NCBI RefSeq assembly: GCF_021190955.1
Contig: NZ_JAIOAO010000003.1
Coordinates: forward strand, 1,116,001 to 1,180,000
DNA length: 64,000 nt
Direction of reading: 5' to 3'
Origin: Parachryseolinea silvisoli
Lineage (GTDB): Bacteria; Bacteroidota; Bacteroidia; Cytophagales; Cyclobacteriaceae
Below, one piece after another: positions 20,401 to 27,236 of this stretch. Position numbers and translations under genes: made by a program. Every line of letters begins with the position of its first letter. Position 1 is the stretch's first letter. The notes below the pieces were generated by a model. The model saw only the letters and a program-made list of their open reading frames with translations. It made no database searches and was not told the origin of the DNA.

Positions 20401-20462
20401 ACAGAGTATCTATACCGGGGTTATCGGCACCCGCAGTGAAGTATTTGAAAGAGAACGTATAA
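17418..20462 (+). CDS. exported TPR-CHAT domain protein (caspase-like peptidase) with C-terminal membrane anchor
   Basis: From the ATG at 17418 the product has 1014 residues; an ATG at 17391 is also possible. It has a signal peptide (about 1-27), a long alpha-helical solenoid of TPR units (about 30-500, for example YEQALQQFSQALAMLEHY), a coiled-coil-like linker (about 510-580), a CHAT domain (about 600-960), and a final transmembrane segment (VVTGMIFLVVTGTLLLTW) with a basic tail. The CHAT catalytic dyad is present: His828 in LHLALHGKAD and Cys868 in LSACETGYG. CHAT proteins are caspase-like cysteine peptidases. With a signal peptide and C-terminal anchor this one should face the periplasm. 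It converges on the sigma/TPR genes, and a functional link with the exported-protein cluster beyond them is inferred. Confidence 0.9.
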   Translation: MRSRNVFLAVIVLWCFFANANAVASQQESIQHLLTRANQVYQRGAYDSALFLYQTVAQRGLLANAVQQHMAACTGIGNVFMKRRDYDHATLYLDSARSMATHADIGSKEGADALYTSGVLYDLINQPEKAIQFHRKALSMRRELLGNEHVLVAESYNGLGEVYRYTLRDYASSEENFLHAVEILTRSVTIDLKQLYRSYYNLATTNRIKNDFEKASGYAFQAIGALERMRPVDTPALIRCYGMLANIYNNQGAHDKSIVYYRKAIGLRRANGTLYTTEMANDYRNLSIAYTDSKRISPALICIDSARHILMTRNANDSVEIANVLTIRGKALHADGRYEQALQQFSQALAMLEHYADANPLDMTNVCRHISEVLEEEGKYKEGLLYLQRGICIAVNEEMRAPDDMRNPSFERLKNIPQCYRELSQKGDLLMKLAAEHGQPYTYWRLALDCFKLADRLMDLHWEAQDRESSRLRFVGTNYTVYENALACAYHLYGRTGDARYIGEAFNLIDKSKGRILRVRLEEVGRQLQRQIPDSIIQQERTIRHAIATLQQRLSKQQALSDSLERAINTSLVTEEEKLRLWQERIGTKYPGAVVVDQPSGHLELSLLKSKLGDNAVFVEYFTGRTYIYAVVVFAGKEHLLRLPIGTIEEDVRTLGELFAAGIRETLLQDDYAVYTHLASQLGETLLAPIFRACNLKTNKALPPVFIVPDGILNLLPFQALLLTPPRQEGGVDYRQLDYLVRHTSVAYSYDAASLFANPVERMQRRNLLAYGWSDGTEQTPGSLPGAHQELKAISDIMRGTFMAGKTAGKRSFLEQAPDYAILHLALHGKADAQDIYNCYLQFQDDKLFAHELYNLRLQADLTVLSACETGYGKSFQAEGVYSVARGFFHAGARNVVMSLWRIDDGTTASLMQKFYAGLGQETIGRALALAQREYLQEADQYTSHPAYWAGMVSWGNTHRIIPGEDDPFLYSVVTGMIFLVVTGTLLLTWKKVRNRVSIPGLSAPAVKYLKENV

Positions 20463-20567
20463 CAGCAATGATAGCGCGCCAGTCGCTGCGGACGCCGTGC
20501 GGATCATCATCATCGGGCGGCTGTCGTTAATGTCGTTAGTACTATCCTTTTCGTTTCGTGCTGCCAT
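20421..20567 (-). CDS. tiny ORF 2 of a tandem pair sharing a DSTxDINDxRP motif
   Basis: This 48-codon ORF (starts MAARNEKDSTNDINDSRP) overlaps the previous tiny ORF by 26 bp and the 3' end of the CHAT gene in antisense by 42 bp. Codons 8-18 encode DSTNDINDSRP, nearly the same as DSTRDINDTRP in its neighbour. The rest contains a hydrophobic stretch (about residues 27-42), so it may be a short membrane peptide. Most differences from its neighbour inside the motif are synonymous, which supports translation. I do not recognise the peptide. Confidence 0.4.
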   Translation of the reverse strand: MAARNEKDSTNDINDSRPMMMIRTASAATGALSLLLYVLFQILHCGCR

Positions 20568-20697
20568 GGCGTGTAATGGTTGATTTGGTATTGCTTAGCG
20601 TAGCGACTATTTTTTTTGTCGGCTTTTTCATCGCCGGCCGCGTGTCATTAATGTCACGGGTACTGTCGGTTGTGTTGAGGGGTTTTGTTTTTGGCAT
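20542..20697 (-). CDS. tiny ORF 1 of a tandem pair sharing a DSTxDINDxRP motif
   Basis: This 51-codon ORF begins at the ATG at 20697, 34 bp after the stop of the TPR protein and on the same strand, so it is probably co-transcribed with the sigma/TPR genes. It encodes a basic, hydrophilic peptide (starts MPKTKPLNTTDSTRDINDTR) with a lysine-rich middle (MKKPTKK). The 11-codon DSTRDINDTRP block recurs in the following tiny ORF with four synonymous codon changes. No known family is recognised; a regulatory or export-related peptide is only a guess. Confidence 0.45.
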   Translation of the reverse strand: MPKTKPLNTTDSTRDINDTRPAMKKPTKKIVATLSNTKSTITRHGSTKRKG

Positions 20698-20731
20698 AAA
20701 AGTGGGATTAAAGGGTTTTATATAAAATAGA

Positions 20732-21544
20732 CTATTCTATTTTCTGCAGTATCTCACGTGCCCGGTCTGCATAGCTGCCGCCTTCGTCCACCAACGTATG
20801 CAGTACACTCTTTGCACGATCGGCGGTTCCAGCCTTGAGGTATGTCATGGCGAGGTACCATTTTGCCTGGCTGGCAATGTGGCTATCCGCGCCGATGGAT
20901 AAAAAGGCCTTGCCCGCAGCGTCCAACGAATCCAGGGCCAGGTAACAATTTCCGAGGTATAGCCGGATGTTGTCTTGTTCCTGACGATTATCACCGGTCA
21001 ACGCGTGAAAGAGTTGAAGCGCTTCTTCATAACGGCCCGCACGGTACGCGGCAAAAGCCTTCTCCCGTGTTGAGGTTGTCGATGTACTGGATTCGCCGCG
21101 CACCGAAGGGTTAAAGACGTCGGGATATGGTTTATAGTATGTTTCGTATAAAGCCAACGTCTCTGTTGGGGTGGGGCGTAACAACAATACCGAGCCTACA
21201 ATCAGTATCAATACCGCGGCGGCCGCCCAATAGACATACGAGCGGTACAGCGGTACGATTTTCTTATCGGGCACAGTATTATCAGCCGTGTTTGTCTGAT
21301 TCGCGGTAAGCGTGCCTGCTCCCGCCTGTGTTTTGATCTCCTGCTCCCAGCCGCGAATGGTCTCGGCAAAGGGCTGTTGTTTACCGTAGTAAGCAATGCC
21401 GTCCATGATCTCGCGGTAAGAGCGTACTTTGCCCGCAAAGGCGGTGTCGGCCTGTTGCCGGTCCAGAAATGCCTGACGCTCGTCCAGGCTCAGCTGGCCC
21501 TTGTGATAATTTTCAATCCATTCAAATTCCAGTTCCTCGTCCAT
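20732..21544 (-). CDS. single-pass membrane TPR protein in anti-sigma position
   Basis: From the ATG at 21544 the product has 270 residues; an in-frame start 21 codons upstream overlaps the sigma gene and is less likely. The N-terminal third is an acidic helical segment (MDEELEFEWIENYHKGQLS) like the sigma-binding part of anti-sigma proteins. A transmembrane helix follows near residues 105-125 (VYWAAAAVLILIVGSVLLLR), then a C-terminal region with TPR-like helices (FAAYRAGRYEEALQLFHAL, then IRLYLGNCYLALDSLDAAGKAF). It lies 22 bp after the sigma gene, which supports an anti-sigma role in which the periplasmic TPR part senses a partner. The TPR-CHAT protein or the exported cluster are candidate partners, by inference. 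Confidence 0.75.
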   Translation of the reverse strand: MDEELEFEWIENYHKGQLSLDERQAFLDRQQADTAFAGKVRSYREIMDGIAYYGKQQPFAETIRGWEQEIKTQAGAGTLTANQTNTADNTVPDKKIVPLYRSYVYWAAAAVLILIVGSVLLLRPTPTETLALYETYYKPYPDVFNPSVRGESSTSTTSTREKAFAAYRAGRYEEALQLFHALTGDNRQEQDNIRLYLGNCYLALDSLDAAGKAFLSIGADSHIASQAKWYLAMTYLKAGTADRAKSVLHTLVDEGGSYADRAREILQKIE

Positions 21545-21566
21545 CTCGCAAAATTTTATACCCCTC

Positions 21567-22142
21567 TTATGCCAGGCTGTCGCGCACAATATTGTGCTTG
21601 TCGACAAGTTCCTTCAGCTTTTTCATACAAAGATGTTTCTTCTTTTTCGCCACCGATTCACTCTTGAAGTTCAGTTCCGTGGCGATGGATTCCATCGAAA
21701 AGTCCCGGTAGAAACTGAGTACCAGTACATTTCGACAGGTCTCGTCGAGCTGATTGAGCAATCGCACGATCACCTCCTTGCGGTAGGCGTCTTCCATGTC
21801 ATAGTCAATACTGACGTGCTCCATCGATCGCTCGTGCACATCTTCCAGCGACGTTCTGTTCTTTGGCTCTTTATTAAGCACCTGCAGCATGATGTTGCGG
21901 CCGATGGAGAAGAGGTAGGTACTGGCTTTAATCTCCTGCATCGCAACCTTGTCTTCCCGCACGTTGAAATAGAAGATGTTGAAAGACCGCTGGTAGGCGT
22001 CTTCCACGTCTTCTATCCGGCAGTAATAGCGCCGGCTAAACCACGCCAGGAATTCAGGCCTCATATAGTTATACAGCGCTTTCAAAACCAGGTGATTGTC
22101 TTCCTTTATATCTTTTATCAAAGACCGAATCCGCAAGTCCAT
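21567..22142 (-). CDS. ECF-type RNA polymerase sigma factor
   Basis: From the ATG at 22142 the product has 191 residues. Region 2-like sequence (AYQRSFNIFYFNVREDK, then ASTYLFSIGRNIMLQVL) and region 4 (LNQLDETCRNVLVLSFYRDF, then SMESIATELNFKSESVAKKK) identify a short sigma-70 family factor. An in-frame extension to 22289 lacks sigma similarity and is rejected. The gene is divergent from the 18-gene exported-protein cluster, with 189 bp between the start codons, and is followed by the membrane TPR protein. The likely regulon is this neighbourhood, but I could not identify a matching promoter motif by eye. Confidence 0.88.
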   Translation of the reverse strand: MDLRIRSLIKDIKEDNHLVLKALYNYMRPEFLAWFSRRYYCRIEDVEDAYQRSFNIFYFNVREDKVAMQEIKASTYLFSIGRNIMLQVLNKEPKNRTSLEDVHERSMEHVSIDYDMEDAYRKEVIVRLLNQLDETCRNVLVLSFYRDFSMESIATELNFKSESVAKKKKHLCMKKLKELVDKHNIVRDSLA

Positions 22143-22331
22143 TATAATATTCCTTTGTCCATCAAAATAACAAAAGGTTCTCCTAAAAACCATTTTTATT
22201 TTCTGTCGCCTGGCGATCGGAAAGATAGTTGAAAGAAGTAAAAAAAATATTTCCTGTTTCTGGTAACCACTTGCTTTCCCACCGGACAAAGCCTTGAAAT
22301 ATAAAAAGGAATTCCCTTAACCCCTTTGTAT
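22143..22331. promoter_or_regulatory. divergent intergenic region between sigma gene and exported cluster
   Basis: The 189-bp AT-rich region separates two divergent starts and must hold the promoters of both the sigma operon and the first genes of the cluster. On the minus strand TATCTTTC (near 22217-22224) is one base from the Bacteroidota -7 consensus TAnnTTTG, without a convincing -33 element. A purine-rich AAAAAGGA near 22302-22309 precedes the plus-strand ATG at 22332, but is far from it. Confidence 0.45.
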
Positions 22332-24107
22332 ATGATTAGATTACTGGTATGTGTCGCGGTGTATTGTCTCCTTCCGGTGCTCACGGCATCGGCCATCGTC
22401 AAGTACGACGAAGGCCGGATCGAGGTCAATGGCATCCAACTGTTGCAAGACAGTGAGAATAGCAACGCATACTATTACATACCACCTTACCCACGGGTGT
22501 CGGTACTCGAGAACGGCGACTTTGAGTTTTCGTGTATCAAATACACCGGCGGAACACGCGAGAGCTCAGGTGGGCTGTTTCATGTACTGGTACAATTCTC
22601 CCTTTCTCCGAACGAGGCGCGTTTGCTAGAAAAAAAATTACGGGAGAGATTCCCCAAGGCATCGCTAATGGGCGCGGTGCCGATGCAGGAATACGATGAT
22701 CGTGAAACAGCCCCGGGCTTCCGTATTGTATCAACAATACTCAATCCCAACGGCGAAAGTCCGTTTACCGCGCGGGTCATTACCTCTGGTAGTGCACCCT
22801 TTTTACCCGGCTCGAAGGCCGCTATCGCCGCGCACCTGCCACCCGAAGGGGCGACGTTGCTGTGGGAGTCCTTTAGCAGCGCTACCTCGGATGTATCTGT
22901 CGTCGTGGAAGGCTACTTTCGCGCCAAGATCAAAGCGTATAAAGCACGGGTGAACGCAGACCTGGAGCTGGTATACAATCACTTCAGCTCGTTTAAAAAC
23001 AAACAGTCGGGCTTCAGCCGCCAACAGGCCTCGCACGTGCTCGATAGCTTGTGCCAGACGGGTGCCATTACCATCGACGTGGCGGATATGACCGCCGGCC
23101 TGGACGTCAAAAGCGAAGTATACCAGAATATTCTCAATATTATTACCGAGCGGGTACTCGACACCATGTTCGATGTCAATACCGGCTGGGCGAAAGCACC
23201 GGCGACTACCACGGCTGCACAACCCTCAGACCTCAAGGAACGGTACCAACGCGGCGCCTTTGTTCGCTTTTTCGTTGGTGACGGCACACAACAATATATC
23301 CCGGACGACCAGCTGGTCTTAAAGTCTAAGAAGGAGATCCGCAGTTTTCACTTCACCCTGGATATGACCCAGTCCACGGTCATTAAAGTACCGGTATATT
23401 CCGCGGGAAACATTCGCGGCTTCTACGATGCCTTTAAGGACGACAAGCGTTACTTCCGCATTGTCGATATGAACGATCCCGACTTCCAACAGCGCGATAT
23501 CCACTTTCAGATTGACGGCGCCTTTACCCATGCCTTTGGCGACATCATCGACCAGGCTTCCATACTGGTGCAGAAGGACTATCCGGATACCAGCGCCAAT
23601 AGCTACAGCGGCGTGCTACAGTTCAACAAGATGGCCATCGACTCGGGCAACATTGTAAAATCCCTGACTTACCAGCGCCTCGGCGATCGCACCAACGGAT
23701 GGCTGCACTATAAATACAAAGTAGGGTGGAAGTTCATCGGCGTCGACAGTATGGTAACAACACCGGCCACGGGCTGGCTTTCAACCGATCTGCCATCAGT
23801 ATCGATACAGCCGCCGTTGAAAAAGACCATCATCGAGCTGGGCGTCGACAAGCAACTCCTGGACGACCAGAAGATTCAGACAATTAGTGTCCGGTTCGCA
23901 TCCATCTTATTCGGACGGCCCTATAAAGGAAAGATGCTGTTGCTGCGGAACAGCGACACCGAGCCGCCCAAAGCAACGATATACCACGACGCCGGGCAAC
24001 CGATTGTCTACCAGGTAAGCTGGTACTCCGGCAAAAAAAAGGTAGAGGATGACCTCAAAGTCCTGGCCGACGACTACCTCTTTCTGATACCTCCAGACAT
24101 GAAATAA
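22332..24107 (+). CDS. exported YYYLP-family protein, paralogue 1
   Basis: This 591-residue protein starts at the ATG at 22332 (a TTG two codons earlier is less likely). It has a signal peptide (to about residue 21) and belongs to the family repeated in this cluster: YYYIP (47-51), F-E-F-S-C-I-K-Y, GGLFHVLVQ (80-88), then SGSAPFLPGSKAA (152-164) and LLWESF (176-181). The second half has the shared block NDPDFQQRDIHFQIDGAF near residue 380 and WLHYKYKVGWKF near 460. It ends in a strand-rich domain with the common Y-x-V-x-W-x-x-x-x-K pattern. The composition suggests a chain of beta-sandwich domains. I do not recognise the family. It is the first gene of the 18-gene run and stops 5 bp before the next start. 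Confidence 0.82.
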   Translation: MIRLLVCVAVYCLLPVLTASAIVKYDEGRIEVNGIQLLQDSENSNAYYYIPPYPRVSVLENGDFEFSCIKYTGGTRESSGGLFHVLVQFSLSPNEARLLEKKLRERFPKASLMGAVPMQEYDDRETAPGFRIVSTILNPNGESPFTARVITSGSAPFLPGSKAAIAAHLPPEGATLLWESFSSATSDVSVVVEGYFRAKIKAYKARVNADLELVYNHFSSFKNKQSGFSRQQASHVLDSLCQTGAITIDVADMTAGLDVKSEVYQNILNIITERVLDTMFDVNTGWAKAPATTTAAQPSDLKERYQRGAFVRFFVGDGTQQYIPDDQLVLKSKKEIRSFHFTLDMTQSTVIKVPVYSAGNIRGFYDAFKDDKRYFRIVDMNDPDFQQRDIHFQIDGAFTHAFGDIIDQASILVQKDYPDTSANSYSGVLQFNKMAIDSGNIVKSLTYQRLGDRTNGWLHYKYKVGWKFIGVDSMVTTPATGWLSTDLPSVSIQPPLKKTIIELGVDKQLLDDQKIQTISVRFASILFGRPYKGKMLLLRNSDTEPPKATIYHDAGQPIVYQVSWYSGKKKVEDDLKVLADDYLFLIPPDMK

Positions 24108-24112
24108 ATACC

Positions 24113-25834
24113 ATGAAAAAGATTGGCTTTATACTCTTACTGGCAGGTCTGACGTCCCTGCAACTGGCTGCCCAGCCGGTGTTGACCGAAGAATATGTCG
24201 AAGCCGCGGGGCTGATCTGCTTCCCGGTATATGGCGACACCCTCACGTTCAAATACCTGCCGTCGCGCGGGCGGCTGGCCACCGGCGCCAACGACCTGCC
24301 TGAATTTTCCTTCATGCAATACGCCATGGTCAAAACAGACGGTGCTGCGAGTAGTAGTGCGATCACCGAGGCCAACGGTGGCGGCCTGATCCATTTCCTG
24401 GTGCTGTACGATACCCCGGAAGAACAAGTGCGCAAAGCGGAGAATGAGCTACGCCGAAAATTGAAACGCCGCGACCTCAAGCTAACGAGCCCGGTGGAAA
24501 TCACCGCCGGCAAGTTCATGCTGGTGTCGAGCCTGCTCATTGACGGTAAGGAACAGAAAGAGCTGATTGGCACGGGCATCGCCCCGGTATTTCAAAACTC
24601 GAAGGTGGCGTTCTCCTTCCTCGTAGAGCCCCTCAAAGCACAGCTGCTGATGGAGAGCTTTAAGATGAACACCCCCGATATCTCCATTACATTCGACCTC
24701 GAGTTCTCCGGGCTGACCAGTGCGTATAACGGCCAACTAGTCGTAGACTGGTCGCAGGTGCAACAAAGTGAATATTCGCACGAGAGTGTTGACGCGATCT
24801 TTTACAGCCGCGATGTCGAAAAGACCTTTGGTTCGTTGGTGCAGAATGGCGCTATCCGCATGGAGTCATATGGCAAAGACAGCATCGCCTCCGACCTGCT
24901 CACCGTTGCCTACGACCGGCTGTTGAAGCTCATGTTCGACCCCGTTCGCCCTGACTCGATTCCCCCGGAAAAGACCCGCGGCGTGCTGGACGAGATCTTT
25001 GGCAACCGCGGCCTGCTGGGCAGCCTTGTCGGCGGATCGGATGTCTATAAGAAACAAACCGTTCGCACGAGTGGCAAGACCGTGGTACAGATCAACAGCC
25101 GAAAGCTGGTGTCGCGCCACCACCTCCTGACATTCAATATCGGCGACCTGCACAAGCGGTATGGAGCCGACCAACGCATCTTCCGCAAGGTGGCCATCGA
25201 CGACCCCACGTACCAACAGCGCGAGGTGCTCGTGAATCTCGACGGCAGCATCCGCGACGAGTTTGAGAATATGATCAACAGCGTAAGCGTGACACTGCGC
25301 AAGCGCCATCAGAATGGCGACGAGACCCTGCGGGAAATGTTCCTCAGCCAGGCATCGCTGAAAGATTATACCGGCAATTCCAAAATGATCTACCTCAACA
25401 AGAACGATGCTAACCGCACCGACTGGTTGCAATACGACTATAACACGCAGTGGCACTTCAAACGCGACGGCAGTTACAGCACAGGATGGGTATCCGCCAA
25501 TACGCCCGTCATTAATCTACATACACCCTATAAGTATCGCCGCATAGACCTGATGGGCGATATGGGCGCCCTGCAAAAAGCCGGTATCATCGCCGTAGCC
25601 GTGGATATTGAATACCCTTTCTTCGGCAACACCCGCAAAGATCGGGTGACCATCAAGCCTGGTAAGCCGGGTAAAGAAGGCGAAGATTATAGCCTCGAAG
25701 CGATCCTGCCCCTCGGCACAGACAAAGTAAACTACAAGGTCACGTGGATCTATAAAGAAGGTAAGAAGGTCGCCGTCAGTGGCGAGGACGAATACGGTGT
25801 TATTCTCATCGACGAAATCCCTGTAAACAACTAA
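24113..25834 (+). CDS. exported YYYLP-family protein, paralogue 2
   Basis: The 573-residue product has a signal peptide (ending LAAQ, about residue 21) and the family pattern: FKYLP (46-50), PEFSFMQY, GGGLIHFLV (89-97), TGIAPVFQNSKVAFSF and LLMESF. The second half carries IDDPTYQQREVLVNLDGS, VTLRKRHQNGDET and WLQYDYNTQWHF, close to the equivalent blocks of paralogue 1 and of those at 27.2-34.6 kb. It ends in EYGVILIDEIP, echoed by LIYVDEIP at the end of the protein from 32819. Function is unknown; repeated beta-sandwich folds are inferred. It lies 5 bp after the previous gene and 5 bp before the next. Confidence 0.82.
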   Translation: MKKIGFILLLAGLTSLQLAAQPVLTEEYVEAAGLICFPVYGDTLTFKYLPSRGRLATGANDLPEFSFMQYAMVKTDGAASSSAITEANGGGLIHFLVLYDTPEEQVRKAENELRRKLKRRDLKLTSPVEITAGKFMLVSSLLIDGKEQKELIGTGIAPVFQNSKVAFSFLVEPLKAQLLMESFKMNTPDISITFDLEFSGLTSAYNGQLVVDWSQVQQSEYSHESVDAIFYSRDVEKTFGSLVQNGAIRMESYGKDSIASDLLTVAYDRLLKLMFDPVRPDSIPPEKTRGVLDEIFGNRGLLGSLVGGSDVYKKQTVRTSGKTVVQINSRKLVSRHHLLTFNIGDLHKRYGADQRIFRKVAIDDPTYQQREVLVNLDGSIRDEFENMINSVSVTLRKRHQNGDETLREMFLSQASLKDYTGNSKMIYLNKNDANRTDWLQYDYNTQWHFKRDGSYSTGWVSANTPVINLHTPYKYRRIDLMGDMGALQKAGIIAVAVDIEYPFFGNTRKDRVTIKPGKPGKEGEDYSLEAILPLGTDKVNYKVTWIYKEGKKVAVSGEDEYGVILIDEIPVNN

Positions 25835-25839
25835 TCGCT

Positions 25840-26508
25840 ATGAAGACCGGCCTTGCCCTGTTCCTGCTCTTGCCCTTGCCGCTGTTCGGTCAGCTGTTGG
25901 AGGAGTCCTCCCGCGTGGCCATACCGGTAAAAGGAACCACCGTGGTGGTATATGCCATGGTCGATTGTGCGCACTGCTACTATTACCTGCCGCCGGCGCT
26001 ACACATTTCACAACGCCAGGACACGCAAGTGTTGGAAGCTTCCTTCATATCCTGGGAACCGGAGGGAGGCTCGCCGGCGGGCGGTATCTTCCATGTACTT
26101 ACCGACTGGGGCTTACCGGCCCGGGGCGAGGACAGTGTGCAGAGAAAGCTCCGCGCACGGTACGACTCCCTGGCTGTATTGTCTGGCCCGGCCGTGGTAC
26201 GCGCGGCAGACGAAGGCGTACGCATTGTAGGCAAAGACAATCTGACCACGATTCTGACACGCAGTGTACAGCGGGCACAAGTGCCGCCGTCTACGCCTGG
26301 TGCGCGTATGGCGCTATCGTTCCGGTTTGATGCCGATGGCGTGCAAGAGTTCAAACGCTGCCTGCGCGACCCCGATAGCGTTACCGCCACGCTGGCCGTC
26401 ACCTACTACTATAGACTGCGGTCGGCACACGGGGCGGTGCTCGATCGCCCGGTAACGCTACAATTGCCCTTTAAGACCATTCTCAAACAATTAAACGTAA
26501 CGCCATGA
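25840..26508 (+). CDS. short exported YYYLP-family protein, N-terminal domain only
   Basis: The 222-residue product has a signal peptide (ending LFGQ) followed by the N-terminal half of the paralogous family and nothing more. It has CAHCYYYLP (43-51), an F-I-S-W-E-P-E-G-G segment, GGIFHVLTDWGL and STPGARMALSF. The frame ends cleanly with a stop that overlaps the next start (ATGA), so it looks like a true single-domain member rather than a decayed gene. The CAHC pair just before YYYLP is unique to this member and could form a disulfide or bind metal. It shows that the N-terminal part is a separable domain of about 180 residues. Confidence 0.8.
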   Translation: MKTGLALFLLLPLPLFGQLLEESSRVAIPVKGTTVVVYAMVDCAHCYYYLPPALHISQRQDTQVLEASFISWEPEGGSPAGGIFHVLTDWGLPARGEDSVQRKLRARYDSLAVLSGPAVVRAADEGVRIVGKDNLTTILTRSVQRAQVPPSTPGARMALSFRFDADGVQEFKRCLRDPDSVTATLAVTYYYRLRSAHGAVLDRPVTLQLPFKTILKQLNVTP

Positions 26509-27236
26509 ATACGATGCGCTTTTTGCTCTGCATGCTGTTTGTCGTAAACATCAGCCACGTGGCTGCCAGGCCCACGGACATTTACCTCGTGATCTATACC
26601 ACGCACGATGGCCATACGGGCCACGTGGGCCTGGCCGTTGACAACTATACGATTGCCGTGCGCGACACCATTATCAACCGCGTAAAAACCACGTACAATG
26701 ATACCATCCGTACGTTGTCGCTGACCTACTTCGACCTGTGGGGGCCTGCCGAGATTCGGTGGGACGAACACGACGACAACCTGGCATCACGCTACTTTAC
26801 GTTGCCGCGCTCGTCAGCAGAGACCCGCATCACAGCAGACTATCTCCTTACCCGGGGCCTGCCGCACAGCTACGACTATCCGTGCGACGCGCTCGTACGC
26901 CTGCGCACCAGTCCCATGATGGATGCGCGCCTGAAAGAGATCGTAGCCGGCATTCAGGAGGAACGGCCGTACTTTAACTCGCGGGAGTACAACTGTACGG
27001 ACTTCGTTCTGCTGTGCCTGAACCGCTTGCTGCATACAAGCCTGGATGCAAAAGAATATATACCGTTTACCTGGTCGTCCACCCCCAACGAGTTTTACAA
27101 GACCGTCGTCGCACAACTGCCGGTGCAGATCATCAAGGCTGCCGGCGACGAGGTCGAAAAATCCTTCGTCCAGGAACGCCTCATCAACTCTGTATTATTT
27201 AATCAATCTACACACCATGAAAAGACCAATGATTAA
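26505..27236 (+). CDS. exported protein with permuted papain-like (NlpC/P60-superfamily-like) motifs
   Basis: The 243-residue product has a signal peptide (about 1-22). A His-containing strand GHTGHVGLAVDN (36-47) comes first, and a Cys-containing helix start EYNCTDFVLLCLN (161-173) later. This order, His before Cys, is that of permuted NlpC/P60-like and related papain-fold proteins, with Cys164 and His40 as the likely pair. Such enzymes act on amide or ester bonds of peptidoglycan, proteins or lipids; the substrate here is unknown. The ATG overlaps the previous stop (ATGA) and the gene overlaps the next by 20 bp, so translation is probably coupled. The family call is by motif order only and needs a profile search. 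Confidence 0.6.
   Translation: MNTMRFLLCMLFVVNISHVAARPTDIYLVIYTTHDGHTGHVGLAVDNYTIAVRDTIINRVKTTYNDTIRTLSLTYFDLWGPAEIRWDEHDDNLASRYFTLPRSSAETRITADYLLTRGLPHSYDYPCDALVRLRTSPMMDARLKEIVAGIQEERPYFNSREYNCTDFVLLCLNRLLHTSLDAKEYIPFTWSSTPNEFYKTVVAQLPVQIIKAAGDEVEKSFVQERLINSVLFNQSTHHEKTND

Noticed and set aside
21545-21607. Longer N-terminus for the membrane TPR protein
   Set aside because: The added residues overlap the end of the sigma gene and have no family features; the ATG at 21544 starts the acidic segment typical of such proteins.
27046-27216. Upstream start for paralogue 3
   Set aside because: The extra 57 residues are out of keeping with a signal peptide and lie inside the previous gene; the ATG at 27217 starts a clean signal peptide.
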